In this document: positions 1 through 10,231 of the stretch, piece by piece
Layout of the letters: each line of letters starts with the position of its first letter
Position numbering within the stretch: the stretch's first letter is position 1
Source of the DNA: Novosphingobium sediminicola
GTDB taxonomy: Bacteria > Pseudomonadota > Alphaproteobacteria > Sphingomonadales > Sphingomonadaceae
Direction of reading: 5' to 3'
Length of the DNA: 64,000 bases
Assembly (NCBI RefSeq): GCF_014196525.1
Contig: NZ_JACIDX010000006.1
Location: 212,744-276,743, forward strand
The notes under the pieces: generated by a model
What the model was told of the DNA's origin: nothing
Database searches by the model: none
What the model saw: only the letters and a program-made list of their open reading frames with translations
Translations under genes and position numbers: made by a program

Positions 1-1
1 G

Positions 2-1383
<1,382 letters not shown>

Positions 1384-1384
<1 letters not shown>

Positions 1385-3177
1385 TGGCGCGTTACGGCGC
1401 GTGGGCAGAGGCGGGCGCGACCCATTTCGCGGTGCGCGCTCCGTTGGCCGATGCGGTGTGGCTCTGCCTGTTTGAAGGGCAGGCCGAGGTGCGGATCGCG
1501 ATGGTCCGCGATGGCGATCATGGGGGCGACGACTGGCGCGTCAGCCTGCCGGGAAACCGGGCAGGCGCGCGCTATGCCTATCGCGTCAATGGCACGTGGG
1601 ACCCGCGTAATGGCCGCTGGTTCGACCCGGCCAAATTGCTGGTCGATCCCTATGCGGTGGAATTGGATCGCCGCTTTGTTCAGGACCCGAGGCTGGCGCT
1701 TTATGGCGCGGATACGGGCGCGATTGTGCCCCGTGCGATAGTGCCGGGCGAGATGCCGCCGGTTGCGCCTCTGCCGCCCTGTTTCGCGCCCGGCGGGCTG
1801 ATCTATGAGGTCAATGTGCGCGGCTTTACCCTGCTGCACCCCGATGTGCCGCAGGCGCAGCGCGGGACGGTGGCGGCGCTGGCGCATCCCGCGATCATCG
1901 CGCATCTGAAAAAACTGGGCGTGGGCGCGGTGGAGCTGATGCCGATTGTGGCCTGGCTGGACGAGCGCCATTTGCCGCCCCTCGGCCTGCGCAATTTCTG
2001 GGGCTATAATCCGGTGGCGATGATGGCGCTGGACCCCGGCCTGTGCCCCGGCGGGGTGGCGGAATTGCGCGATACGGTGGCCGCGCTGCGGGCCGAAGGG
2101 ATCGGGGTGATCCTCGATCTGGTGTTCAACCACAGCGGCGAGAGCGATGTGCTGGGCGGGGTGCTGTCGCTGCGCGGGCTGGATAATGCGGCCTATGCTC
2201 ATGCGCCGGCGGGGGCGCTGATTAATGACACCGGATGCGGCAATACGCTGGATTTTGCCTATGCGCCGGTGCGCGAACTGACGCTGGCGGCATTGCGGCA
2301 TTTTGTGGGCACATGCGGGGTGGATGGGTTCCGCTTTGATCTGGCGCCGGTGCTGGCGCGCGGGCCGGGGTTTGATCCGGCCGCGCCGATCTTTGCCGAG
2401 ATCGCCGCCGATCCCGTTCTGGCCGATCGGGTGATGATTGCCGAGCCGTGGGATATTGGGCCGGGCGGTTATCAGTTGGGGCGCTTTCCGGCTGGCTGGC
2501 TGGAATGGAACGATGCGTTTCGCGATGATGTGCGGCGGTTCTGGAAAGGCGAGGGGGGGCTGGGCGCTCTGGCCACCCGACTTGCGGGCAGCGCCGATGT
2601 GTTTGGCGAGCAGCAATGCCGCAGCGTCAATTTTCTGGCCGCCCATGACGGTTTCACGCTGGCCGATATGGTGGCCTATGCGCATCGCCACAACCATGCC
2701 AATGGCGAGGGCAATCGCGACGGCCATGGCGAGAATCACAGCTGGAACTGCGGGGTGGAAGGGCCGAGCGATTCGCCTGAGGTGAACGCGCGGCGTGGGG
2801 CCGATATGCGCGCGCTGTTGGGCACTTTGTTTGCCTCGACCGGCACGATCATGCTGACCGCAGGCGATGAATTTGGCCGGACCCAACAGGGCAACAACAA
2901 TGCCTATTGTCAGGACAGCGCGATCGGTTGGGTCGATTGGGCCGCGCGGGACGAGGCGCTGGAGGATTATGTCGCGGAGCTTTCGGCCCGACGGCGATCC
3001 GGGGATTTCGCGCAATTTCCGCGTGATGGGTGTTGGTTGCGGCGCGATGGCGCGGCGATGACGGCGGCGGATTGGGAGGCGCCGGGGGCGGGCTATGTCG
3101 CCCATGTTTCGCATGATCCCGACAGGCGGCAGGAGTGGCGGATCGACCGGGACAATCGGCGAGCGGAAATTTTTTAA
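1384..3177 (+). CDS. glgX: Glycogen debranching enzyme GlgX (GH13 isoamylase type)
   Basis: Hydrolyses alpha-1,6 branch points of glycogen and limit dextrins. An N-terminal CBM48-like beta-sandwich occupies roughly residues 1-100 and is followed by the GH13 barrel. The four conserved regions are visible: DLVFNHSGE, DGFRFDLA with the nucleophile Asp, IAEPWDIG with the acid/base Glu, and AAHDGFTL with the third catalytic Asp. The AHDGFTLxDxVxYxxxHN stretch is typical of GlgX and TreX. At 597 residues it is shorter than the E. coli enzyme (about 657), mostly through a short C-terminal beta domain. It starts at an ATG overlapping the pgm stop by one base. Confidence 0.95.
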
Positions 3178-3188
3178 AGATATATCTT
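3177..3188. promoter_or_regulatory. Perfect 12-bp palindrome, candidate PadR operator
   Basis: AAGATATATCTT is an exact inverted repeat that overlaps the end of glgX and lies 58 bp upstream of the preferred PadR start. It sits in a local AT-rich island in otherwise GC-rich DNA. PadR-family regulators usually bind short AT-rich palindromes and often repress their own promoter, so autoregulation is the natural inference. No binding evidence is available from sequence alone. Confidence 0.45.
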
Positions 3189-3245
3189 GAAGGTTTTTAG
3201 AATTCTCCTACATTCGGCTTCATGACCGATATGAAGGAGTATGTA

Positions 3246-3968
3246 ATGTTCGGATCGAACATCGGAAAACACGGGCGCAAGGGCGCCCACGGCTTTGGCC
3301 ATCATGGTTTTGGCTATCACGGCCATCGCCACCACGGACACCACGGACACCACGGACACCATGGCCATCACGGCCATTTCGCCGCCGGATTTGACGGCGG
3401 CTTTGAAGGCGGCCCGTTCGGGCGCGGCGGCTTTGGCGGCGGCGGTTTCGGAGGTGGCGGCTTTGGCGGTGGCCGGGGCGGCGGGCGCGGCTTTGGCGGG
3501 CGCCGGGGCAAGCTGTATGACGGCGATGAATTGCGCCTGCTGGTCCTCGCGCTTTTGGCCGATGCGCCCCAGCACGGCTATCAGATCATCCGCGCCTTTG
3601 CCGAGCAATCGGGCGGCGCCTATCAGCCCAGCCCCGGCGTGCTTTACCCGCTGCTGGTGATGCTGAGCGAAATGGAGCTGGTGGTCGAGGTGGACACCGC
3701 AGGGGGCAAGCGCCGCCTGTTCGCCATCAGCGACCTTGGCCGCGCCGAAATCGAGGGCAAGGGTGAGCAGATCGAGGCGCTTTTTGCCCGGCTGAAGGCC
3801 TTGGCCGCGCAGGCCGAGCGGACCGATGGCGCCCCGGTGCGCCGCGCGGTCCACAATCTGCGCGCCGCGATCATGGAGCGGCTGGGCCGCGAAGGGGCGG
3901 GCGAGGATCTGCCTTTCGAAGTGGCGCGCATCATTGATGAGGCCACGCAAAAGATCGAAAGGCTCTAA
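3246..3968 (+). CDS. PadR-family transcriptional regulator with His-rich and Gly-rich N-terminus (YqjI/NfeR-like)
   Basis: The C-terminal 150 residues carry a PadR winged-helix domain beginning about residue 88 (LRLLVLALL, HGYQIIRAF, SPGVLYPLL, KRRLFAISDLGR). In front lies a tract with HGHxxHGHH repeats (about residues 12-42) and then a Phe/Gly-rich linker (about 44-80). His-rich N-terminal extensions on PadR proteins are known from E. coli YqjI (NfeR), a nickel-responsive repressor of an iron-metabolism gene, so metal sensing is the likely role here. I chose the ATG at 3246 because AAGGAG stands 6 nt upstream; an in-frame ATG at 3222 has no ribosome-binding site. The target genes are unknown. 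The following gene encodes a cytochrome c, not a ferric reductase. Confidence 0.85.
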   Translation: MFGSNIGKHGRKGAHGFGHHGFGYHGHRHHGHHGHHGHHGHHGHFAAGFDGGFEGGPFGRGGFGGGGFGGGGFGGGRGGGRGFGGRRGKLYDGDELRLLVLALLADAPQHGYQIIRAFAEQSGGAYQPSPGVLYPLLVMLSEMELVVEVDTAGGKRRLFAISDLGRAEIEGKGEQIEALFARLKALAAQAERTDGAPVRRAVHNLRAAIMERLGREGAGEDLPFEVARIIDEATQKIERL

Positions 3969-4218
3969 TTCCTATTCAGCGCGCCGACAGCCATTTTGTC
4001 CGATAAGCAGGCTACAGCGCAAAACTGCGCATTGTGGGACAAGGGGCGGCAAGGCCAGAGAAAACGCCTGAGGTTCGCGTTGTTTATGAACGCGATCGGG
4101 CCTTTCTCAACGCTTGCTTTCCCCGCCACTTTGCGGGCATGAGCGCCGATGAAAAGGACGGTCGGGATGATTCTTGATGAATCGCATATTCCGGGCCTTT
4201 CGCTTGAAAAGAGGATGA

Positions 4219-4617
4219 ATGACGATGTCGCGACTGTTTACCCCCGCTGCCGCGCTGGTGGCTGCCGCCACGATGGCTCTCGGTTTTGCCGCTCCTGCTG
4301 CTGCTGCCGGTGATCCGGTCAAGGGCGCGGCCTCGTTCAAGACCAAGTGCCAGCTTTGCCACGTGATCGGCGCTGGTCAGAAGCCCACGATGGCCCCCAA
4401 CCTGCTGGGCGTGGTTGGCCGCAAGGCCGGCACCACCGATTTTGCGATGTATTCGCCCCAGCTCAAGGCCTATGGCAAGGCCTGGACCCCGGCGCTGATC
4501 GATCAGTGGATCGCCGGCCCGACCAAGCTGGTGCCCGGCAGCCGCATGGCGATGGTGATCCCCGATGCGGCCGAACGCGCCAACATCGTGGCTTATCTGG
4601 GCACGCTGAAGAAGTAA
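4219..4617 (+). CDS. Periplasmic class I cytochrome c (c2/c550-like)
   Basis: A small soluble electron carrier of 132 residues. A Sec signal peptide covers about residues 1-30 and ends in an Ala-rich cleavage region. The covalent heme-binding motif CQLCH follows near residue 44, and PGSRMAM supplies the distal Met ligand near residue 106. The length after cleavage (about 100 residues) fits mitochondrial-type or c2 cytochromes. Start choice is ambiguous between ATG 4219 and ATG 4225, because the GAGG at 4211-4214 serves the second with more normal spacing. The gene is flanked by non-coding DNA and followed by a strong terminator, so it is probably monocistronic. CcmA and CcmB for its maturation are encoded near 17 kb. 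Confidence 0.9.
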   Translation: MTMSRLFTPAAALVAAATMALGFAAPAAAAGDPVKGAASFKTKCQLCHVIGAGQKPTMAPNLLGVVGRKAGTTDFAMYSPQLKAYGKAWTPALIDQWIAGPTKLVPGSRMAMVIPDAAERANIVAYLGTLKK

Positions 4618-4637
4618 GCCTGTTTCAGGTTTCGGAT

Positions 4638-4672
4638 AAGGGGGCGGAAGGCTTAGGCTTTCCGCCCCTTTT
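4638..4672 (+). terminator. Rho-independent terminator of the cytochrome c gene
   Basis: Arms GGGGCGGAA (4641-4649) and TTCCGCCCC (4660-4668) form a 9-bp GC-rich stem with a 10-nt loop followed by TTTT. It begins about 20 nt after the cytochrome c stop codon and ends before the TonB-like gene. Confidence 0.85.
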
Positions 4673-4695
4673 GCGTTGGTGCTAAACTGGCCGTG

Positions 4696-5382
4696 ATGGA
4701 GCAACCTTCCTATCGAGTGCGCCTTGGCGCCGCCGTGCTGGCGGGCGGGATACAGGGGCTGGTGCTGCTGGCCTTGCTGGGGCTGGGCCGCGGGGTGGAT
4801 GGCCTGCGCGATGCCACGGCGGGGGCGATGGAAAGCGTCGATTTCACCCTGCCGCCGCCCGCGCCCAAACCTCAGGCGCAACCCAAACCGCAGGCCGCTG
4901 CGCCCAAAGGGGCCGCTGGCGAGAAGGCAGTGCCGCGTGCGGTGGTGGCGCCCAAGGCCGTGGCCCTGCGCCCCATCGTGGCGCCGCCCGTGGCAGGCAC
5001 CGGGGCCGCGCAATCCTCGGGCGCCAGCACAGGGGCCGGAACCGGCGCATCGCAATCGGGCGAGGGCGGCGGTGCCGGTGGAACTGGCATGGGGCAGGGC
5101 GGAGGCGGCCCGGCCGTCAAGATCGCCGGAACCATCGCCGCCCGCGACTATCCGCGCGAGGGGCGCGAGGCGCGGATCGGCGATTATGTCATCGTGGCGA
5201 TCACGGTGGGCGTCGATGGCCGCCCGGTTGCCTGCCGCATCCACCGGCCCAGCCGCGATTCCGCCGCCGACGCGCTGACATGCCGGATGGCGATGGAGCG
5301 CTTCCGCTTCAACCCCGCGCGCGATGGGGCGGGGCGGGCGGTCGAATCTGTTTTCGGGTGGAAGCAGAGCTGGTTCCTGTGA
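4696..5382 (+). CDS. TonB-family protein (energy transducer-like, Pro/Ala/Gly-rich linker)
   Basis: An inner-membrane-anchored periplasmic protein of 228 residues. A single N-terminal hydrophobic helix (about residues 9-32) precedes a proline-rich segment (PPPAPKPQAQPKPQ) and a Gly/Ser/Ala-rich stretch. The C-terminal 80 residues match the TonB_C fold: YPREGREARIGDYV, then ITVGVDGRPVACRI and a final FxPARDGxGRAV-W region. No exbB or exbD is adjacent, so its energiser and receptor partner are unknown; it could also be a stand-alone TonB-C protein used in envelope functions. An ATG at 4696 directly follows an in-frame GTG at 4693; I prefer the ATG. Confidence 0.75.
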   Translation: MEQPSYRVRLGAAVLAGGIQGLVLLALLGLGRGVDGLRDATAGAMESVDFTLPPPAPKPQAQPKPQAAAPKGAAGEKAVPRAVVAPKAVALRPIVAPPVAGTGAAQSSGASTGAGTGASQSGEGGGAGGTGMGQGGGGPAVKIAGTIAARDYPREGREARIGDYVIVAITVGVDGRPVACRIHRPSRDSAADALTCRMAMERFRFNPARDGAGRAVESVFGWKQSWFL

Positions 5383-5435
5383 ATAGGAATCGGGCCCTCT
5401 TGGGTTTGGCGCGCGCATGAATTAGGAACGAAGCC

Positions 5436-5876
5436 ATGATCGCGCATACTATCCAGCTTGCCCTTGCCCCGGTTTTCGTTCTGGTGGCGATCGGCAATAT
5501 CATGAACATCCTGTCCACGCGGCTGGGCCGGATTGTGGATCGCGCGCGCGCTTTGCAAAAGCTCTATGGCGAAACCTCCGGGGCGGCGCATGACATTGTC
5601 GTGCTGGAAATGCGTCAGGTCGATCTGCGTATCCAATTGAACACCAAGGCTATTCGCGTGCTGGTGATGTCGGGCCTGTGCATCGGGCTGACGGTGGCGA
5701 TCCTGTTTCTGGAGGAAATGGTGTCAGTGCCGCTGGAGCGTGTGGCGGCTGGGGGCTTTCTGATCTCGGTGGCGCTGTTGATGTGGGGCCTGTGGCTTTT
5801 TCTGCGCGAGACGCAGATTGCCGCCGAGATCCTGCGCATCCCCGAGAAATACCTCGAATCGCATCGGGAAATTTGA
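5436..5876 (+). CDS. DUF2721 integral membrane protein
   Basis: A protein of 146 residues with an N-terminal hydrophobic segment (about residues 4-25), a polar central helix containing the STRLGRIVDRAR motif characteristic of DUF2721, and two further transmembrane helices (about 72-92 and 101-123). The function of the family is not established. AGGAACGAAG just upstream of the ATG provides the ribosome-binding site. It is separated from the TonB-like gene by about 50 bp and may be co-transcribed with it. Confidence 0.8.
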   Translation: MIAHTIQLALAPVFVLVAIGNIMNILSTRLGRIVDRARALQKLYGETSGAAHDIVVLEMRQVDLRIQLNTKAIRVLVMSGLCIGLTVAILFLEEMVSVPLERVAAGGFLISVALLMWGLWLFLRETQIAAEILRIPEKYLESHREI

Positions 5877-6264
5877 GGCGACCATAGCGCCGCCTCCGCG
5901 GGCCAATGCGGATAATGGGCCGTGGACCGGCAGGCATGGCGGGCCGCCTTGGTGCGCAAGGGCGGCGGTGTGGCGCGTTTTGGCGAATGGCAGGGGAAAC
6001 GCCGGTATCCCTGCTCGGCCCTCATCAGCCGGGTGGATGGCGGGCGGGCTCGCTGGCTTCCGTCCATCCTTTTGATCCCGCTGGCTTTTGGCGGTTGGGT
6101 GCGCGACGCTGTGATGCCGCCGCCTTTGCCCCGCAACGCCTGCCGGTCCTCCCTTGCCGGGGGCCGCTGGGGGCTGTCGACGGCCCCCGATGCGGATCAC
6201 GGCGCGGGATGGTGGCGGCTTATAACCGGAATGGTTTGCTGTAGGACAGGGGTTTTTGCGCCGC
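5877..6264. other. 388-bp intergenic stretch between convergent transcription units
   Basis: Lies between the 3' ends of the DUF2721 gene (plus) and tadC (minus). Open frames here have neither family motifs nor ribosome-binding sites and I do not support a gene. I see no strong T-tailed terminator and none of the palindromic repeat modules found elsewhere in the window. Confidence 0.6.
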
Positions 6265-7281
6265 TTATTTCTTGGTCGCCGCCGGGCCGCTGCTGAAGGC
6301 GTCGGCAATCGAACAGGCCGCCGGCCCAAGGATGACGATGAACAGCACGGGCAGAATGAACAGGATCAGCGGCACGGTCATGATCGCGGGCAGGCGGGCG
6401 GCCTTTTCCTCGGCGCGCATCATGCGTTCGTTGCGGAATTCGGCGGACAGCACGCGCAGCGCCGAGGCCAGCGGGGTGCCGTAGCGCTCGGTCTGGATCA
6501 TCGTCGTCACCACCCCGCGCACAGAATCGAGCGCCACGCGATAGGCAAGATTTTCAAACGCTTGCCGTCGTTCGGACAGGAAGGACAATTCGATGGCCGT
6601 CAGCGCGAATTCATCGCCCAGTTCGGGATAGGCGCGACCCAGTTCCTTGGCCACGCGCGAAAAGGCCGCGTCCACCGTCAGGCCCGCCTCGGCGCAGATC
6701 ACCAACAGGTCGAGCGCATCGGGCAGGCCCTTGCGGATCGCGGCGGTGCGTTTGGTGATCAGGTTCTGGACGTAAATGTCGGGGCCTTTGTAGCCGCCCA
6801 CGACGGCGGCGGCAAAGCCCATGAATTTCTTGAAATCGGTCCACAGCGGGAAATAATTGATCCAATAGATCACGATTGCCGCCAGACCGCCCAGGATGAT
6901 CGGCGCCACCATGCGGCCAAAGATGATCGCGACCGCCCATTCCTTGTTGCGGATGCCCGCCTGCGCCAGCTTTTGCTGGGCATCGGCCAACTGGCTGTCC
7001 TGCAACACTTTCAGCTTGTCGAGGATCATGCGGATCGCATCGGTCGTGTCGGACCGGCGCACGATATTGGCGCGCTTTTTGGGCGTGTGCGAGACGATGC
7101 CCGCCTTCAACTGCTCGCGCCTTTCGTTGAGCGCCTTGACCCGCTTCTGCATCGGATCGCGCACGGTCAGCGCGGCATAGATCGCCACCATCACCATGAT
7201 CGCGGCCACGCCCGCCAGCAGCGTGCCGACGAAAAATACATCAAAGCCCAGAATATGGGGGTGCGCCGCTGTCTGGTCCAT
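6265..7281 (-). CDS. tadC: Tad pilus inner-membrane platform protein TadC (T2SS F family)
   Basis: One of the paired polytopic platform proteins of the Tad/Flp pilus machine. It has 338 residues, with an N-terminal transmembrane helix (about residues 17-38), a second hydrophobic pair near residues 125-165, the cytoplasmic T2SSF domain containing LPDALDLLVICAEAGL and TPLASALRVLS, and a C-terminal hydrophobic helix (about 300-325). The LPDALDLL signature is typical of TadB and TadC. It is the last gene of the pilus operon, 12 nt after tadB. Confidence 0.93.
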   Translation of the reverse strand: MDQTAAHPHILGFDVFFVGTLLAGVAAIMVMVAIYAALTVRDPMQKRVKALNERREQLKAGIVSHTPKKRANIVRRSDTTDAIRMILDKLKVLQDSQLADAQQKLAQAGIRNKEWAVAIIFGRMVAPIILGGLAAIVIYWINYFPLWTDFKKFMGFAAAVVGGYKGPDIYVQNLITKRTAAIRKGLPDALDLLVICAEAGLTVDAAFSRVAKELGRAYPELGDEFALTAIELSFLSERRQAFENLAYRVALDSVRGVVTTMIQTERYGTPLASALRVLSAEFRNERMMRAEEKAARLPAIMTVPLILFILPVLFIVILGPAACSIADAFSSGPAATKK

Positions 7282-7293
7282 CGCCTTGCCCCT

Positions 7294-8265
7294 TTAGATC
7301 TCGAAGCTGACCATTTTGGCCATGATGAACACGCCGATGCCCATCCATGTCAGCCCGCCAAGGCCGGTGATGATCAGGCGATCATCCGAGAAAAACCCGG
7401 CCAGATATTGCGGGTTTACCCAGTTGATCATCAGAAACACCATGAAAGGCAGCGAACCGACGATATAGGCCGAGGCTTTCGATTCCGAACTCATCGCGCG
7501 GATCTTCAGCTTCATCTGGGCGCGTTTGCGCAGCACATCGGCCAGATTGCCCAGCGTTTCGGCCAGATTGCCGCCCGTTTCGCGCTGGATGGCGATGGTG
7601 ATGCAGAAAAAGTTGAATTCGGCCATGTTGAGCCGGTCGGCCGTATCCTGCAGCGCTTCGTCCATGCCGCGCCCGATCTTGATGCGCTCGGTCACCAGCT
7701 TGAATTCCTGACCCACGGGGCCGGGCACTTCGGCCGAGACGATGCCCAGCGTTTCCGTCACGGGCAGGCCGGAGCGCAGGCCGCGCACCAGCAATTCGAT
7801 GGCATCGGGAAATTTGGCGGTGAAATCGTCGTAGCGTTTGCGGATCAGATAGCCCACCACCATATGCGGCACGCCCGCCCCCACCAGCAGACCCACCATC
7901 AGCGCCAGCATCAGCGAGCCGGTTTTCAGCCACAGCAGCAGCGCCACGACCAGCGCCAGACCGCCCGATGCCTGCAGATATTGCTGGACGGTCCATGTCT
8001 TGCCCGCGCGGTGCAGGCGCAGCGCCAGCATCTCGATCTGTGAACGCGGGCCGCCATCATTGCTGATCATCGGGCGGCGCTGGGCCAGGGCGCGGCGCAT
8101 CTGCGCCTCCACCTTGTCGGTCGCGCTTTCGGAATGGCGAAAACGCACCGATTGCAACCGGCGCGCGCCTTCCTTGGCCGGCGAAGGCCCGCCAAAGGCC
8201 AGCGCCAGCAGCATCAGCACGCCGCCCACGCCAAAAGTGATCAGCAGGATCTGGACCGTGTCCAT
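7294..8265 (-). CDS. tadB: Tad pilus inner-membrane platform protein TadB (T2SS F family)
   Basis: The partner platform protein of TadC, 323 residues. It has an N-terminal membrane helix (about residues 5-25), a central hydrophobic block (about 100-150), and the T2SSF cytoplasmic domain with FPDAIELLVRGLRSGL, RETGGNLAETLGNLADVLR and C-terminal helices. It normally works with the CpaF (TadA) ATPase, whose gene usually sits directly upstream. Here the upstream neighbour is cpaE, one nucleotide away. Confidence 0.93.
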   Translation of the reverse strand: MDTVQILLITFGVGGVLMLLALAFGGPSPAKEGARRLQSVRFRHSESATDKVEAQMRRALAQRRPMISNDGGPRSQIEMLALRLHRAGKTWTVQQYLQASGGLALVVALLLWLKTGSLMLALMVGLLVGAGVPHMVVGYLIRKRYDDFTAKFPDAIELLVRGLRSGLPVTETLGIVSAEVPGPVGQEFKLVTERIKIGRGMDEALQDTADRLNMAEFNFFCITIAIQRETGGNLAETLGNLADVLRKRAQMKLKIRAMSSESKASAYIVGSLPFMVFLMINWVNPQYLAGFFSDDRLIITGLGGLTWMGIGVFIMAKMVSFEI

Positions 8266-8266
8266 A

Positions 8267-9553
8267 TCAGCGCGCCTTTTCTTTCGCCCCGTCCTTCTTG
8301 CCGCTCAGCAGCGCCATGAAATCGATCTTGCCCAGCAGCGATTTGCGTTCCGGCTGGGCCGCGCCTTCCTTGGCCTCGACCGCGATCAGCGATTTGACCG
8401 AGAGCGCCAGATCGCGCAGCGCCGCGCCCGCTTTGGTGGCGCGGTTGGCCTCGGCAAAGGTCTGGCCCAGTTTCGCACAATGGACGGCGGCCTTGACGTC
8501 AAAGGGGATGGTGACGTTGATCTTGCGTTCGATGGAGGCTTCGAAATCGGCGCGGCTGATTTCGGCGATGCCGGTCTGGACGCGGTTGGCCACCACCATC
8601 ACCTGGGCATGGGATGCATTGGCGCGCAGCCACGACAGGATGCGGATCGCATCGCGCGCGCCCGCCAGCGTCAGCTCGGTCACCAGCAGCATGACATTCA
8701 CGTCCGCCAGCACATGCGGAAAATTGATCAGCATGTTGCGCGGCAGGTCGATGACCGTGTGTTCAAAGGCGTGGCGGAATTCCTCCTCCAGCCGGACAAA
8801 GGCCGAACCGTCGGTCAGCAGCGGATGGCTGATCGGCGCCTCGGCCGAGAGCAGCGAGAGATGTTCGCCCGCCCGGATCATCGCGCGTTCGATAAACAGT
8901 CCGTCGATGCGGCTGGGGTTCTCGATGGCGTCGGTCAGGCCGCGGCCCGGCTCCAGATCGAGGCTGAGCGCGCCGGTGCCGAAATGGATGTCCAGATCGA
9001 GCAGGGCGGTGGGCTGTTTGTGGTCGGTGGAAAACAGCCATGCGATCGAGCTGGCCACGGTCGAGGCGCCGACACCGCCGCGCGTGCCGATGACGGCGGT
9101 GCTCAGATGCGGCGTGTCCGATCCGGCCTCGCTGGCGCGCGGGGCGTTGAGCATGTTCTGCGCCTGAACCAGCGCGTCGCGCATCAGGCCCGAGGAGAGG
9201 GGCTTGAGCAGATAATCGTGAATGCCGCTGCCCAGCAGGTCGCGATAGAGGCGCACATCATTGACCTGGCCGATGGCGATCACCACCGTGCCGGGTTCGC
9301 ATACCTCGGCCAAGGCGTTGATATCGCCCAGCGGGTCGCCGCTTTCCGACAGATCGACCACCAGAATCGAGGGCGACGAGCTGACCGAGAGCGCCTGAAC
9401 CGCGCTGCGCAGGCCCCCGCGCGTGCATTTTTCCGGCGCCCAGCCGAAATCGGCGGCCAGCGGGCGCATCACGTCCAGCGTCGCCTCGTCGCAGACATAG
9501 GCGGCGAAACTGTCGCGATTTTGCGCCGATCCGGGTTTCCACGGTGCGTTCAT
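8267..9553 (-). CDS. cpaE: Pilus assembly/localisation ATPase CpaE (TadZ)
   Basis: A MinD/ParA-like protein that localises the Tad pilus apparatus at the cell pole. It has 428 residues. The N-terminal 140 residues form a receiver-like domain (ILVVDLSESGDP, SGIHDYLLKPLSS), followed by the ATPase domain with a deviant Walker A, GTRGGVGAST, at roughly residue 155-165 and the metal-contact region LLDLDIHFGT. The basic switch lysine of classical ParA P-loops is replaced (Arg in GTRGG), as is common in CpaE. It is separated from cpaD by 3 nt and from tadB by 1 nt, with no cpaF between. Confidence 0.92.
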   Translation of the reverse strand: MNAPWKPGSAQNRDSFAAYVCDEATLDVMRPLAADFGWAPEKCTRGGLRSAVQALSVSSSPSILVVDLSESGDPLGDINALAEVCEPGTVVIAIGQVNDVRLYRDLLGSGIHDYLLKPLSSGLMRDALVQAQNMLNAPRASEAGSDTPHLSTAVIGTRGGVGASTVASSIAWLFSTDHKQPTALLDLDIHFGTGALSLDLEPGRGLTDAIENPSRIDGLFIERAMIRAGEHLSLLSAEAPISHPLLTDGSAFVRLEEEFRHAFEHTVIDLPRNMLINFPHVLADVNVMLLVTELTLAGARDAIRILSWLRANASHAQVMVVANRVQTGIAEISRADFEASIERKINVTIPFDVKAAVHCAKLGQTFAEANRATKAGAALRDLALSVKSLIAVEAKEGAAQPERKSLLGKIDFMALLSGKKDGAKEKAR

Positions 9554-9556
9554 GGC

Positions 9557-10219
9557 TTAATTGCTCCCCCCGGTGCCGACCTTCTTGACCGCATTGCCGC
9601 CATCGCCCGAAGGCTTGGCCGCGCGATAGGCGTCGATGGCCTTGTTGCTGGTCATCACCACGGTCTGGCCCTTGGTCCGCGCGCCCGAGAGCAGGTGGTC
9701 CGGGTCGGCCACCATCGCGGCCAGATTGCCGTTTACCGCGCAGCCGTAATTGTGGCTGGTGGCATTGTTGAAATTGCTTTCGCTGTTGTCCGACCAGTTG
9801 GGGCAATTGGGCACGCCGGCCACCGCGCGCGTCACCACGATGCGCGCCATGCCCGCATTCACGCTGCCTTCGCCCACGGGCACTTCGCGGCTGATCCGAA
9901 GCCCGCGCCGCGACACCAGTTCGGCAAGCGCGCCAAGGGTTGCCTCGCTTTTGAGCGGATCGTCAATCGCCACCCGGTCGCCATAGCGCAGGCCCAGCGC
10001 ATCGAACCAGCCCGACACGCGCTGCGCCTCGGCGCGCGAGATGCCGCCCGGCCCGGTGATGACATCAAGGGCAAAGCTGTTGTGGCTGACCACGGGCTGA
10101 TTGACGCTGGAGAGCATCCGGTTTTCCGCCACGCCGCCGCATCCCGCCAGCATCAGCGACAGGCCAAGCACCGCGCCGTTCATGATGCGCCCGGACAAAG
10201 GAGAAGAGATCCTGTTCAT
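9557..10219 (-). CDS. cpaD: CpaD-family pilus assembly lipoprotein
   Basis: An outer-membrane-associated lipoprotein of the Tad system, 220 residues. The N-terminus has a hydrophobic segment ending in the lipobox LAGC, with the modified Cys near residue 27. The body contains the CpaD features VPNCPNWS and NYGCAVNGNLAAMVADPDHLL, which close the family domain. An internal ATG at residue 13 would also give a good lipoprotein signal. It lies 12 nt after cpaC. Confidence 0.9.
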   Translation of the reverse strand: MNRISSPLSGRIMNGAVLGLSLMLAGCGGVAENRMLSSVNQPVVSHNSFALDVITGPGGISRAEAQRVSGWFDALGLRYGDRVAIDDPLKSEATLGALAELVSRRGLRISREVPVGEGSVNAGMARIVVTRAVAGVPNCPNWSDNSESNFNNATSHNYGCAVNGNLAAMVADPDHLLSGARTKGQTVVMTSNKAIDAYRAAKPSGDGGNAVKKVGTGGSN

Positions 10220-10231
10220 CGCTGCCTCGCT

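Noticed and set aside
4076..4094. Hairpin CGCGTT/AACGCG upstream of the cytochrome c gene
   Set aside because: Only 6 bp, no T-tract, and within chance expectation for this base composition.
5877..6264. Frames of 60-125 codons in the gap before tadC
   Set aside because: No family motif, no ribosome-binding site and inconsistent codon bias.
6256..8043. 595-codon plus-strand open frame antisense to tadB and tadC
   Set aside because: Low-complexity His/Gln/Asp composition, no ribosome-binding site and full overlap with recognised genes.
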